From positions 1 to 64,000 of the forward strand of contig NZ_NFHZ01000003.1 in NCBI RefSeq assembly GCF_002161555.1: a stretch of 64,000 bases of DNA. The letters run 5' to 3'. Numbering within the stretch: the first letter of the stretch is position 1; each line of letters begins with the position of its first letter. The position numbers and the translations under genes were made by a program. Below the pieces are notes generated by a model, which was not told the origin of the DNA, ran no database searches, and was given only the letters and a program-made list of their open reading frames with translations. The DNA is from Barnesiella sp. An55 (GTDB taxonomy: Bacteria > Bacteroidota > Bacteroidia > Bacteroidales > Barnesiellaceae). Positions 35,465-45,319 of this stretch are shown here, in pieces.

Positions 35465-38236
35465 TCAAATAACTACATTCACAATCTTGTTGGGTACCAC
35501 GATAATCTTTTTGGGTGTCTTTCCCTCGAGCCATCGGGCCGACGACTCATGGTTGAGTACCAACTGCTCGATCTCTTCACGCGAAGTACCTGCCTTGATT
35601 TCGAGACTGAAACGGGTCTTACCGTTGAACGAAATGGCATACGTTACCACATCCTCTTTCAGATAATCCTCGTTCCACTCGGGCCATTGGGCGTCGCACA
35701 CCGTCTGTTCGTGACCCAACTCGTGCCACAGCTCTTCGCTGATGTGCGGAGCAAAGGGTGCCAACAGCACGACAATCTTCTCGAGCATCTGTTTGTTGCG
35801 CGATTTGAGGGCGGTCAACTCGTTTACACAAATCATGAAGGCACTTATCGAGGTATTGTACGAGAAGTTCTCTACGTCCCACGATATCTTCTTGATGAGT
35901 TTGTGTACCGACTTCAACTCCTCTTTCGTAGGCTCAACATCCTGAACGGCCAGCTTGTCGCCCTGGTAGAAGAGATTCCAAAGTTTTTTCAAGAAACGGT
36001 GCACACCGTCTATACCGTTGGTATCCCACGGTTTGCTCTGCTCGATGGGACCCAGGAACATTTCATACAGACGCAACGTATCGGCACCATATTTCTCAAC
36101 GATATCGTCGGGATTTACCACGTTAAACATCGACTTCGACATCTTCTCCACGGCCCAGCCGCATATATATCTACCGTCGTCTTCCAAAACAAATTCGGCC
36201 GTGGCAAACTCGGGACGCCATTTCTTGAAGGCCTCGATATCGAGCACGTCGTTGCTCACGATATTTACATCGACGTGGATGGGTGTGGTATCGTAGTCTT
36301 TCTTCTTGTTGAGCGATACAAACGTGTTGGTATCTTTGATACGATACACAAAGTTGGAGCGTCCCTGTATCATACCCTGGTTGATCAGTTTCTTGAAAGG
36401 CTCGTCCTCACAAACTACCCCTTTGTCGAACAGGAACTTGTTCCAGAAACGACTGTAAATAAGGTGCCCCGTAGCGTGTTCGGTACCTCCTATGTAGAGA
36501 TCGACATTGCGCCAGTACTCGTTGTTCTCTTTCGATACCAACGCCTTGTCGTTGTGAGGATCCATGTAACGCAGATAGTAGGCCGACGAACCGGCAAAAC
36601 CAGGCATCGTACACAACTCCAGCGGATAGTGGTCTTCGGTCTCCCAGTTTTTGGCACGTCCCAACGGGGGTTCACCGCTCTCGGTAGGCAGGAATTTGTC
36701 CACCTCGGGGAGTTTCAAAGGCAATTTGCTTTCATCGAGCATATAGGGCATACCCTCTTTGTAATAGACCGGGAAGGGTTCACCCCAATAACGCTGACGA
36801 CTGAAGATGGCATCGCGCAAACGATAGTTCACCTTCACCCTACCAATGCCCTTCTCCTTGATAAATTTCTTGGTAGCGGCAATGGCGTCTTTCACCTCCA
36901 TGCCGTTCAGATCAAGACCGTTGCCACACGAATTGATCATCTTGCCCTCCTTGGCATCGAAACTCTCTTCCGATACATCACAACCCTCGATCAACGGAAT
37001 GATAGGCAGGTCGAAATGTTTGGCAAAGGCATAGTCGCGACTGTCGTGTGCAGGAACGGCCATGATGGCTCCCGTACCGTAACCGGCCAGTACATAGTCA
37101 CTTACATAGATGGGAATGTGTTTGTTGTTCAATGGATTGATGGCATAGGCTCCGGTAAAGACACCCGTTACGCTACGGTCCATGAGACGCTCGCGCTCGG
37201 TGCGGTGTTTGATACTCTCGAGGTATTTATAGACAGCCTCTTTCTGTTCGGGAGTCACTACCTTTTTCACATATTCGCTTTCGGGAGCCAGTACCATAAA
37301 AGTTACCCCGAAGACCGTATCGGCACGAGTAGTGAATATAGTAAATTCGACATCCGAACCGACCACCTTGAATTGCATCTCGGCTCCCTCCGAACGTCCT
37401 ATCCAGTTCTTCTGCGTCTCCTTGAGCGAATCGGTCCAATCGATTTTATCGAGACCATCGAGCAACTGTTGGGCATAAGCCGATACCCGCAGGCACCATT
37501 GGCGCATCACCTTCTGTTCCACGGGATATCCGCCTCGTATCGATACTCCCTCGCTCACCTCGTCGTTAGCCAGCACGGTACCCAGTTTGGGACACCAGTT
37601 CACCATCGTGTCGCCCAGATAAGCGATGCGATAATTCATCAACGTCTCCTGCTGCTCTTTTTCGGTTTTGGCCTTCCATTCGTCGGCCGTAAAAGAGAGC
37701 TCTTCGCTGCAAGCCACATTCAGCCCTTCGGTACCTTTTGTCTCGAAATGTTTTACCAGTTCTTCTATCGAACGGGCTTGTTGCCTGTCGTTGTCGTAGT
37801 AGCTGTTGAACATCTGGATAAAGGCCCACTGGGTCCACTTGTAATACTTGGGATCACAAGTGCTTATCTCGCGGCTCCAGTCGTAGCAGAAACCTATCTT
37901 GTCCAACTGTTCGCGGTAACGGTTTATATTCTTCTCGGTCGTGATGGCCGGGTGTTGTCCCGTCTGTATGGCATACTGTTCGGCCGGAAGTCCATAGGCA
38001 TCGTATCCCATGGGATGGAGCACATTGAAACCTTTCAAACGCTTGTAGCGAGAATAGATGTCAGATGCAATATATCCCAGCGGGTGACCTACGTGCAAAC
38101 CGGCACCCGAAGGGTAGGGGAACATATCCAATACATAGTATTTGGGTTTGTCCTTATTTTCTGTGACTTGGTAAATGTGGTTCTCTTTCCAGTACTTCTG
38201 CCACTTTTTCTCTATTTCTTTGAAATTATATTCCAT
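35465..38236 (-). CDS. leuS: Leucyl-tRNA synthetase
   Basis: Class I aminoacyl-tRNA synthetase charging tRNA-Leu. The 923-aa protein has the HIGH motif in [16 protein letters not shown] (about 39-54). A CP1 editing domain shows [12 protein letters not shown] and [15 protein letters not shown]. The KMSKS motif lies near residue 700 ([15 protein letters not shown]). An insertion before KMSKS is typical of Bacteroidota LeuS. I chose the ATG at 38236 ([13 protein letters not shown]), 9 bp inside the longest open frame. It follows nadA by 43 bp. Confidence 0.96.
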   Translation of the reverse strand: MEYNFKEIEKKWQKYWKENHIYQVTENKDKPKYYVLDMFPYPSGAGLHVGHPLGYIASDIYSRYKRLKGFNVLHPMGYDAYGLPAEQYAIQTGQHPAITTEKNINRYREQLDKIGFCYDWSREISTCDPKYYKWTQWAFIQMFNSYYDNDRQQARSIEELVKHFETKGTEGLNVACSEELSFTADEWKAKTEKEQQETLMNYRIAYLGDTMVNWCPKLGTVLANDEVSEGVSIRGGYPVEQKVMRQWCLRVSAYAQQLLDGLDKIDWTDSLKETQKNWIGRSEGAEMQFKVVGSDVEFTIFTTRADTVFGVTFMVLAPESEYVKKVVTPEQKEAVYKYLESIKHRTERERLMDRSVTGVFTGAYAINPLNNKHIPIYVSDYVLAGYGTGAIMAVPAHDSRDYAFAKHFDLPIIPLIEGCDVSEESFDAKEGKMINSCGNGLDLNGMEVKDAIAATKKFIKEKGIGRVKVNYRLRDAIFSRQRYWGEPFPVYYKEGMPYMLDESKLPLKLPEVDKFLPTESGEPPLGRAKNWETEDHYPLELCTMPGFAGSSAYYLRYMDPHNDKALVSKENNEYWRNVDLYIGGTEHATGHLIYSRFWNKFLFDKGVVCEDEPFKKLINQGMIQGRSNFVYRIKDTNTFVSLNKKKDYDTTPIHVDVNIVSNDVLDIEAFKKWRPEFATAEFVLEDDGRYICGWAVEKMSKSMFNVVNPDDIVEKYGADTLRLYEMFLGPIEQSKPWDTNGIDGVHRFLKKLWNLFYQGDKLAVQDVEPTKEELKSVHKLIKKISWDVENFSYNTSISAFMICVNELTALKSRNKQMLEKIVVLLAPFAPHISEELWHELGHEQTVCDAQWPEWNEDYLKEDVVTYAISFNGKTRFSLEIKAGTSREEIEQLVLNHESSARWLEGKTPKKIIVVPNKIVNVVI

Positions 38237-38279
38237 GATGAACAATATGATAGGTAAAATTTTGTATTACTCTTTTCTC

Positions 38280-39272
38280 TTAAATTCCCAACGAAGCCGA
38301 TATGTCGAGCATGCGTCGTATGGGTTTGATAGCCTCCCGGGCTATGGCTTCATCGACTACGATTTCGGGTAGCTCATACTTGAGGGTATTGTACAACTTT
38401 TTCATCGTATTCAATCGCATGAAGTTACACTCGCTGCAACCGCAACTACTTGCGTCGTCGGGAGGAGCAGGAATAAACTCCTTGTCGGGATTGCTTTTTT
38501 TCATCTCATGCAAGATACCCGACTCGGTGGCTACAATAAACCGCTTGCACGACGATTGGGTAGCAAAGCGCAGCAAAGCTGCCGTCGAACCCACCTTGTC
38601 GGCAATAATCAATATCTCGCGTTTGCACTCGGGATGAGCCAGCAACAAGGCATCGGGGTACTGCTTTTTCAAGGCTACAATCTTCTCGAGCGAGAACTGC
38701 GAGTGTACATGGCAGGCACCGTCCCACAACAACATGTGACGACCCGTTACGCTGTTGATATAGTTACCCAAATTCTTGTCGGGACCGAAAATAATCTTTT
38801 CATCGGCCGGGAAACTCTCTACAATCTGTTTGGCGTTCGACGAGGTCACCACTACATCGGTGTGTGCCTTTACGGCTGCCGAAGTGTTTACATACGATAT
38901 CACCTTGTAACCGGGATGTTGTTTCACAAACTCGGCAAAACGGTCGGCGGGACAGCTGTCGGCCAGGGAACATCCGGCATTCACATCGGGGATGAGTACC
39001 TTTTTGTCGGGACAGATAATCTTGGCCGTCTCGCCCATGAAGTGTACTCCGCAAAGCACCAGAATCGAAGCATCGGTTTTGGCAGCCCATTGGGCCAGGG
39101 CCAACGAGTCGCCTACATAGTCGGCAATATCCTGTATATCGCCCGACTGGTAATAGTGGGCCAATACAACAGCATTCTTCTCTCGTTTCATCCTTTCGAT
39201 TTCGGCTACCAGATCTACACCTTCGGGAACAGGCATATCCACATAACCTTTGGAGATATCTACATCGAACAT
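38280..39272 (-). CDS. nadA: Quinolinate synthase
   Basis: [4Fe-4S] enzyme that condenses iminoaspartate and dihydroxyacetone phosphate to quinolinate in NAD synthesis. The 330-aa protein has AHYYQSGDIQDIADYVGDS near the start, a cluster-ligand Cys at 74 (VLCGVHFMGE), further conserved cysteines in NAGCSLADSCPA and HPECKRE, and the C-terminal CGCSECNFM. The partner nadB is in this window but not linked. It heads a nadA-leuS unit and borders the left DnaA-box spacer. Confidence 0.96.
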   Translation of the reverse strand: MFDVDISKGYVDMPVPEGVDLVAEIERMKREKNAVVLAHYYQSGDIQDIADYVGDSLALAQWAAKTDASILVLCGVHFMGETAKIICPDKKVLIPDVNAGCSLADSCPADRFAEFVKQHPGYKVISYVNTSAAVKAHTDVVVTSSNAKQIVESFPADEKIIFGPDKNLGNYINSVTGRHMLLWDGACHVHSQFSLEKIVALKKQYPDALLLAHPECKREILIIADKVGSTAALLRFATQSSCKRFIVATESGILHEMKKSNPDKEFIPAPPDDASSCGCSECNFMRLNTMKKLYNTLKYELPEIVVDEAIAREAIKPIRRMLDISASLGI

Positions 39273-39771
39273 ATATATATTCCTTTTTATTTTTTAATTT
39301 AAAATCTTTATTGTTGATGATAATAGGCTGTTGATAGCAAGGATAACTTCTTGTTAAAAGAGTTGCTTTTTATCTTATCAACCTCTTGTAGTCTGTTATC
39401 CTGATGTTGTCAATGACATTATATTTTTATAATGAGCTCTTTAACCTCCTTATCAACGCCTTGTTTACAAATTGCAAAGTTAATAACTTTATTCTATTTG
39501 TATGATTGATAAATAGATATTTTGAGGTGGATATGTCAACTAAAAACTTGTTGGTTTATTATTTGTATTTTCGTGATGACGTGCTGTATAACCATAGTTT
39601 TGTGATTTCAAAATTTTGAATCACTTTTTATACCTCCTTTTTATAACGCATTATCCACACTTATCGACACACTTATTCACGACGTTGTTGACGGGTAGAG
39701 CAGGGTAGTGTGGATTGTAGTTATCGAGTAGATATATTATCTTTGTATGCGCTTGCAAATAGGGTAGTTTT
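39273..39771. other. AT-rich spacer with DnaA-box-like cluster (left part of putative oriC)
   Basis: This 499-bp gap between divergent nadA and the methyltransferase gene is strongly AT-rich. It has a tight array of three box-like 9-mers on one strand: TTATCCACA (39651-39659, exact to TTATNCACA), TTATCGACA (39661-39669) and TTATTCACG (39673-39681). Looser same-strand matches are TTATCAACC (39375-39383) and TTATCAACG (39450-39458). TATCTTTG at 39738-39745 is the likely -7 element of the downstream gene. No ORF or RNA gene is apparent. Confidence 0.6.
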
Positions 39772-40302
39772 ATGAAGAAAAAGAGTATTCTCGACTTGAA
39801 GCGAGTTTCGCAGGAAGAGTTTAAACACCTCGAAAAGATACCTTTGGTGGTGATTCTCGATAATGTGCGCAGTCTCAATAACATTGGATCGGTATTTCGC
39901 ACGGCCGACGCTTTCAAGGTAGCCTGCATATATCTTTGCGGCATCACGGCTACGCCGCCTCATACCGATATACACAAGACGGCACTGGGTGCCGAGGATA
40001 GTGTCGATTGGATTTATGAGCAAGATACCTGTACTGTTGTTGATAAGTTGTTGGCCGACGGTTATGAGGTCTATGCCATCGAGCAGGTAGAGGGGAGTAT
40101 AAGCCTCACCGACATCGAGTTGGACAAGAGTAAACACTATGCCGTTGTGTTGGGCAACGAGGTAAAGGGTGTGCAGCAGTCGGTGGTAGATAAGTGTACG
40201 GGCAGTATCGAAATACCTCAATTCGGGACCAAACATTCATTGAATGTATCGGTAACCGCCGGTTTGGTGATTTGGGACTTTTTCAAGCAACTGGGACTAT
40301 AA
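39772..40302 (+). CDS. RNA methyltransferase, SpoU/TrmH family
   Basis: The 176-aa protein is a single SPOUT domain without the N-terminal substrate-binding extension. It has motif 1 (LDNVRSLNNIGSVFRTADAF, about 27-46), motif 2 (VLGNEVKGV) and motif 3 (IPQFGTKHSLNVSVTAG). It probably methylates a 2'-O-ribose in tRNA or rRNA; the target is not clear. Together with the convergent DUF4294 gene it is enclosed by two DnaA-box-rich spacers. Confidence 0.88.
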   Translation: MKKKSILDLKRVSQEEFKHLEKIPLVVILDNVRSLNNIGSVFRTADAFKVACIYLCGITATPPHTDIHKTALGAEDSVDWIYEQDTCTVVDKLLADGYEVYAIEQVEGSISLTDIELDKSKHYAVVLGNEVKGVQQSVVDKCTGSIEIPQFGTKHSLNVSVTAGLVIWDFFKQLGL

Positions 40303-40899
40303 CGAGCCCTGTTCTACCAGGATACAGATACGCTCGATTGTCTTGTCTCTCCCCTCGGGTTGCCAATCGGTCTTGAGCGAGGCACCAAACATCTTACCGA
40401 AGAATTGCCAGAAGTTGGCTCTGAAACTACCCAAAAAAGCCTTTATCAACTCATAGGACGATTGGTTACATTCCCTGTTAATCAGCTTGATAAGCATCTT
40501 ACCTTGTGATAAGGTAAACTTTTTCAACACGGGTTTGTATTGTTTGAACACCTCTTTTTCCATGCGTTTCATATGTTCTTCGCGAGCCTTATCGTCGGGG
40601 AGAGTCTCCATATATTCATAGGTTTCTATGAAGATGGCGTAAATCAATTTGGCATAGGGTAGAGTCTTTTTCACGTCGCGCACGGTTTTCCAGTAAAATT
40701 TTTCCTCCTTCTTGTTTTTGAATTTCTCGGGGGGAAATACATAGAAGGTGCGCAAGCCTATCATGCGTACCGTATCGTTATCGATGATTACCCGATAGAA
40801 ATGTTTATAAGCCGGATGTTCCTCCTGGAATACCTGTGCTCGAAGAGACGGAACTACCAGAAAGAGAAAAAGAAACAATATGTACCATCCTCTTTTCAT
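40297..40899 (-). CDS. DUF4294 family exported protein
   Basis: A 200-aa protein with an N-terminal signal peptide (MKRGWYILFLFLFLVVPSLRAQ) and a DUF4294 core. The core is marked by a VRDVKKTLPYAKLIYAIF segment, MKRMEKEVFKQYKPVLKKFTLSQGKMLIKLINRE and a C-terminal FGASLKTDWQPEGRD. The family is largely limited to Bacteroidota and has no known function. I chose the ATG at 40899; an in-frame ATG at 40908 is also possible. It overlaps the end of the methyltransferase gene by 6 bp, tail to tail. Confidence 0.82.
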   Translation of the reverse strand: MKRGWYILFLFLFLVVPSLRAQVFQEEHPAYKHFYRVIIDNDTVRMIGLRTFYVFPPEKFKNKKEEKFYWKTVRDVKKTLPYAKLIYAIFIETYEYMETLPDDKAREEHMKRMEKEVFKQYKPVLKKFTLSQGKMLIKLINRECNQSSYELIKAFLGSFRANFWQFFGKMFGASLKTDWQPEGRDKTIERICILVEQGSL

Positions 40900-41336
40900 C
40901 GGGTACAAATGTAAACCATTCGATTTTTTAATAACTATTTTTTTGCAATAATTATATTATTCACATCTGTTTATAGTGTATGTGAACAAAGTGTAAATAA
41001 CTTGTGTATAAACCTGTTTATTTAAAGTGAATAGTTTGATAATTAATTATTTATGAATTGTTGATAAGTATGGAATTGATAGTGTTTGAAGTGTTGAAAT
41101 CTCGTGGATAAACTGTTGGTATGGACTTTTGAGCCGGGTTAACTACCTCTCTTTGTGCCGTAAGTTGAAATCTTGTCGATAGCTATGTTAAATTATATTA
41201 TAAATAATTGATATACAATATATTAATAGATATAAACAGACTGTGAATAGAGACAAAAGAGCAACATATATTTTACTGAAAACTCATGGTTGAATAGGAG
41301 ATAAATTTTACTTTTGCAGATAAAAGGAACTTTGTT
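40900..41336. other. oriC: Putative replication origin (oriC) core: DnaA-box cluster and AT-rich stretch
   Basis: This 437-bp gap lies between divergent genes. Two 9-mers match the TTATNCACA consensus exactly: TTATTCACA (40957-40965) and, on the other strand, TGTGTATAA (41003-41011). Single-mismatch copies in the second orientation are TGTGAACAA (40981), TGTAAATAA (40992), TGTTGATAA (41059), CGTGGATAA (41103) and TGTGAATAG (41242). An almost pure A/T stretch of about 50 bp (41187-41236), a plausible unwinding element, lies beyond the cluster. TACTTTTG (41309-41316) is the likely promoter element of the radical SAM gene. This is inferred from sequence only. Confidence 0.6.
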
Positions 41337-42116
41337 ATGCAAACGGTATTATTTCATGAAATCATTTACGGGCCGGTACACAGCCGCCGCTTGGGCATCT
41401 CGTTGGGTGTGAATCTGCTGCCTACCGATGGTAAATTGTGCTCGTTTGACTGTGTCTATTGCGAGTGCGGATACAACGCACAGGGAGCTGGTAAGAGCGG
41501 ATTACCTTCGGCCGACCAGGTGGAAGAGGCGTTGAAAACGCGTTTACAAGCCATGCACGGTGCCGGTGAGAAACTCGATGTGATTACCTTTGCCGGTAAT
41601 GGCGAACCTACGTTGCACCCCCAATTCGAGCAGATCATAGATACGACGCTCTATTTGCGCGACCACTATTATCCCGAGGCCAAGATAAGCGTGCTTTCCA
41701 ATGCGACCCGTATTCACACCGAATCGGTATTCAGGGCTCTGAACCGGGTCGATAACAATATACTCAAGCTCGATTCGCTGCGTCCCGAGACGGTGGCGCT
41801 GATCGACAACCCCAACGACAGCCATTTCGACGTGAACCGGGTGGTGTGCGATTTGAAGCGTTTTTCGGGTAATGTAATCGTGCAGACCATGTTTCTGCGC
41901 GGCAGGCACAACGGGAATCGCATCGACAATACCGTCGAGGAGGAACTTGCACCCTGGTTAGAGGCTCTGCAATACATTTCGCCTCGCTCGGTGATGATTT
42001 ATACCATTGATCGCAAAACGCCCGAGGAATCGCTCGAAAAGGTCTCTCGCGAAGAGTTGGAGCAGATTGCCTCCCGGGTGCGTGAGCTGGGCCTCAAGGT
42101 TTCGGTTTCGGCCTGA
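41337..42116 (+). CDS. Radical SAM protein
   Basis: A 259-aa radical SAM enzyme. The [4Fe-4S] ligands are C35, C39 and C42 in CSFDCVYCECG (CxxxCxxC), and the glycine motif is FAGNGEPTLHP (about 85-95). It resembles the stand-alone radical SAM family related to MoaA/Elp3-type or wyosine-type proteins, but no accessory cluster domain is present and the substrate is unknown. It is a single gene with a strong terminator, next to the putative origin. Confidence 0.85.
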   Translation: MQTVLFHEIIYGPVHSRRLGISLGVNLLPTDGKLCSFDCVYCECGYNAQGAGKSGLPSADQVEEALKTRLQAMHGAGEKLDVITFAGNGEPTLHPQFEQIIDTTLYLRDHYYPEAKISVLSNATRIHTESVFRALNRVDNNILKLDSLRPETVALIDNPNDSHFDVNRVVCDLKRFSGNVIVQTMFLRGRHNGNRIDNTVEEELAPWLEALQYISPRSVMIYTIDRKTPEESLEKVSREELEQIASRVRELGLKVSVSA

Positions 42117-42143
42117 CATTTACATACGATATAGCCAAGATAC

Positions 42144-42182
42144 AAGAAAACCCGGTGCAAATGACTTGCACCGGGTTTTCTT
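42144..42182. terminator. Bidirectional terminator between the radical SAM and LRR genes
   Basis: Perfect 17-bp arms (42144-42160 and 42166-42182) contain AACCCGGTGCAA around a 5-base loop. T-rich tails follow on both strands, between two convergent genes. Confidence 0.92.
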
Positions 42183-42205
42183 GTGCTGTAATAGGGCGGT
42201 CGTTT

Positions 42206-45154
42206 TTACTTCACGACTACCTTTTTACTTTGCGTCGAGTTTGCGTTATGAACTTTTACTATGTATATGCCTTGGTTAAGGTTCAGGTCTTTTTCATTGA
42301 TTACACGGCCTTCCCACACGAGGCTACCGCTTGTCGAATAGATTTGAGCCATGGCATCGTCGGCTACAATCTTGATAGTGCCGGGCAGGCTCCATACTTT
42401 TATGCCGTTGGTTTCGGTTTCGTCGATACCCGATGCGTCGGCAAACTCGGCGGTTACCACCGAAGCCATCTTCACGACAAACGAGCCGTTGGTTACACTC
42501 ACGCCGTTTACCCAGAGATTTTTCAATCCATAGCCGCTTTCGGGCAGGGGAGTGACGGTTACGGTAGTGTTTTTGGTCACCTTGTCGCCCGAGTTTACCA
42601 CCTGGTTATCGGCATTGCGCAGTTCCAGTGTACCGTTTTCCGAGGGTTCGATAGTGATGTAAGCCTCGTTGCATCCGCTACCGTCGCCGTCGATAGATAC
42701 TTTCCACCCCTTTTTCGTAGCGATGGAGGTTTCGCTGGTCCCGGCTTCATTCTCATTGTTGATACCGGCAATGAAGAGGTTTACATTGGTAGGCGTTGTG
42801 GCACAAACGGGCAGGTGATAGTAGAGGTCGTTGAGTTCGCAAGCCGTCATACCGTTGCCCGAGCACTCGATATAGTTCAGCTTCGTGTTGTTCGACAGGT
42901 CGATGGGGTCGAGTTGGTTACCGTCGCAGAAGAGACGCTCGAGCTCGGTATTGGCCGAGAGGTCGAGGGTGGTGAGCTGGTTGTTCGAGCAGGTGAGCCG
43001 CACCAGTTTCGTGTTGTGGGTCACATCGAGCGAGGTCAACCCGCTGTTGCTGCACTGCAACTCTTGCAGCTCGGTGAGCATGCTCACGTTGATCGAACCC
43101 AGTTGCGAGTTGTTCTGCAAGTCGAGTAACATCAGTTTGGTGTTGTTGGCCAGGGTTACGGTCGAGAGCGAGTTGTTCTTTATGACAGCCTCTTCGAGCA
43201 GGGTGTTCTTCGACAGGTCGAGCGAAGTGAGGTCGCAGTTGTAGCAGGTGAGCGAGAAAAGCTTCGTATTGTTCGACAGGTCGAGGGTACCTATTTCGTT
43301 GTAAGAGCAGTCGAGTTTACCCAATTCGGGGTTCTTCGAGAGGTCGAGGGCCGTGATATTGGTCCAGTAGCAGTCGAGGGTAGCCAGTGTGGCGTTGTGG
43401 GTTACATCGAGCGACAGCAGGTCGTTTTCGGAGCAGTCGAAGTAGTCGATGAGACCGGTGATGCGCACGGTTGTGCCTTTGGAGTTTCCTTCGAGGCGTA
43501 CAATTGACTCGTTGTCGATGGTCATGGTTTCGATTTCGCCGTTACCCCAATCGACTTCCACTTCGGTCTCGGGATCGATACCGCTGATACCAAACGAGAG
43601 CGGCGTGTTGTTTTCTACTCCTACAGATATGTAGTTGTTGGCGGCAATGGGAATGAATACGGCCGAAACCGTTACATCGCTGGTAGCGGCAAATATGTTG
43701 CCGTTGATGCGTTGTCCGTTGATTTCGTAGTAGCGCAGTTGATAACCTTCGGCCGGCGAAGCGGTGATATAGGTAGGTACACCCGATTCGAGCGTGTTGT
43801 TTTCGACAGCGTGCAGTTCGTGCGAAACCAGGTCGGGTTGCGAGAGGGTGATGGTACCCATTTCGGAGGGTACGATAGTAGCCGTCACTGTGCCACAGGC
43901 AGCACTGCCGTCGCCCGTTACATCGACGGTCCATTTCAGCTCGGTAGCGATAGAGGTTTCGCTGGTCTCGGCATTGCTGCCTTCGAGCAGCAGGTTGGGG
44001 TAGGGACTTGTCTCTTCCAGACCCGAGAGAGTCTGGTACATGTAGTTGAGGCTGCAAGGCGTCATGCCTGCATTGTCGCGGATATCGATGGTGTTGATAC
44101 CTTGGTTATAGTAGAAGTCAAGGAAGGTGAAAAGGTTGTTCTGTCCCCAGAATTTCTGCAGATAGCTATTCTGACTCAAGTCTATCTCGGTGAGTTTGTT
44201 GTTGCTGCATTTGAGCGATTTCAACCGGGGCATGTTCGATACGTTCAGTTTGGTCAGCTGATTGCCGTCGCACGAGAGGTTGGTAATGTTGCTGTTGGCC
44301 GAGAGGTCGAGGCTCTTTATCTGGTTGTTGCTGCAAACGAGATCCATCAGCTCTGTGTTGATAAATACGTTCAGCTCGGTCAAGTAGTTGTCGTTGCAGT
44401 AGAGTTTCTCGAGCTTTTCGTTTTTAGTGAGGTCGAGCGATTGGATGTAGTTGTAACGTACATCGAGTTGTTGCAGTTCAGTCAGTTTGGTCACGTCGAT
44501 TTCCATCAGCGAGTTGCCCTCCAGATTGATGTAATAGACATTGGGGCAACCCGACAGGTCGATAGCGCTCAAATCGTTGTTGTAAGCCGTAATCGATTCC
44601 AAGGCACTGCCTTCGCTGGGGAGTATAATGGTGGTAATGGCTCCCCGTTCGTCGGGATCGGATGTATCGGTTTTGTCGTACCGGCAGTTGAGGTTTCTCA
44701 GTTTCTTGTGTTCCGAGAGGTTGAGAAACATCAACTGAGGGTTGTTGTAGCAGTTGAGCGTTTCGAGGTTCAAGGCTCCCGAAATGTCAAGGTCGGTGCG
44801 TGCTATTTCATTGCGGTAGCAATCGAGGGTAGTGAGCTCGGGCTCGTTGACGATCGAGATGGAGGTTACGTGGGCTTCGGAACAGTCGAACGAACGCATG
44901 GGCGAGAGCACGCGTATCGTGTCGCCTACTTGATTGCCGCTTACGCTGCGTGTCCACATACCGTCCACGGTATATTCTTTTTGAATACCGTCGCCCCAAT
45001 CGACGATTACTTGACCGTCTGTGGCTACGGGTGTAGGATAGAATGTAAATTCACTGCCCAATTCAAGCGAGGTAGTGATTTTTATTTCGCCCCATGCCTG
45101 TGATGCACTCAACAAGAGGCATAAAGAGAAGAGGAAAGTTGTAAATTTTTTCAT
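42206..45154 (-). CDS. Exported leucine-rich repeat protein with T9SS C-terminal signal
   Basis: A 982-aa surface protein. The signal peptide ends near ASQAWG. It has two similar modules, each with a beta domain containing a VDWGDG or VDWGNG motif, a run of Cys-type LRRs of about 21 residues (pattern L-x-x-LxCxxNxLxxLDLSxN), and a SETSIAT...GDGS linker plus a repeat domain with a TVTA or TVTVT strand. The C-terminus (GIYIVKVHNANSTQSKKVVVK region, last 75 residues) fits the T9SS type A sorting domain. It follows the TPR/HTH regulator gene by 165 bp. It is probably an adhesin or ligand-binding protein; the ligand is unknown. Confidence 0.85.
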   Translation of the reverse strand: MKKFTTFLFSLCLLLSASQAWGEIKITTSLELGSEFTFYPTPVATDGQVIVDWGDGIQKEYTVDGMWTRSVSGNQVGDTIRVLSPMRSFDCSEAHVTSISIVNEPELTTLDCYRNEIARTDLDISGALNLETLNCYNNPQLMFLNLSEHKKLRNLNCRYDKTDTSDPDERGAITTIILPSEGSALESITAYNNDLSAIDLSGCPNVYYINLEGNSLMEIDVTKLTELQQLDVRYNYIQSLDLTKNEKLEKLYCNDNYLTELNVFINTELMDLVCSNNQIKSLDLSANSNITNLSCDGNQLTKLNVSNMPRLKSLKCSNNKLTEIDLSQNSYLQKFWGQNNLFTFLDFYYNQGINTIDIRDNAGMTPCSLNYMYQTLSGLEETSPYPNLLLEGSNAETSETSIATELKWTVDVTGDGSAACGTVTATIVPSEMGTITLSQPDLVSHELHAVENNTLESGVPTYITASPAEGYQLRYYEINGQRINGNIFAATSDVTVSAVFIPIAANNYISVGVENNTPLSFGISGIDPETEVEVDWGNGEIETMTIDNESIVRLEGNSKGTTVRITGLIDYFDCSENDLLSLDVTHNATLATLDCYWTNITALDLSKNPELGKLDCSYNEIGTLDLSNNTKLFSLTCYNCDLTSLDLSKNTLLEEAVIKNNSLSTVTLANNTKLMLLDLQNNSQLGSINVSMLTELQELQCSNSGLTSLDVTHNTKLVRLTCSNNQLTTLDLSANTELERLFCDGNQLDPIDLSNNTKLNYIECSGNGMTACELNDLYYHLPVCATTPTNVNLFIAGINNENEAGTSETSIATKKGWKVSIDGDGSGCNEAYITIEPSENGTLELRNADNQVVNSGDKVTKNTTVTVTPLPESGYGLKNLWVNGVSVTNGSFVVKMASVVTAEFADASGIDETETNGIKVWSLPGTIKIVADDAMAQIYSTSGSLVWEGRVINEKDLNLNQGIYIVKVHNANSTQSKKVVVK

Positions 45155-45319
45155 ACGATTTGTTTTGTTTTAGTCTTCAATGTTGGCTGTTTCTGTCGAA
45201 ATGAAATTGTATAACACAAAAATGAGAAAAAAATAAGAAAATAACAATATGGTGAGCGTTGCTATTTATGAATAAATAAATATTGATAATCAACAGGTTA
45301 AAGATTGAAACGTTGCAAT

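Noticed and set aside
35549-38257. 902-codon plus-strand open frame opposite leuS
   Set aside because: leuS shows HIGH, KMSKS and editing motifs on the minus strand. The opposite frame has none and is a shadow.
42300-45000. Repetitive DNA inside the LRR gene as a possible mobile repeat
   Set aside because: The repetition follows the codon frame and matches the protein LRR period, so it reflects protein repeats, not a DNA element.
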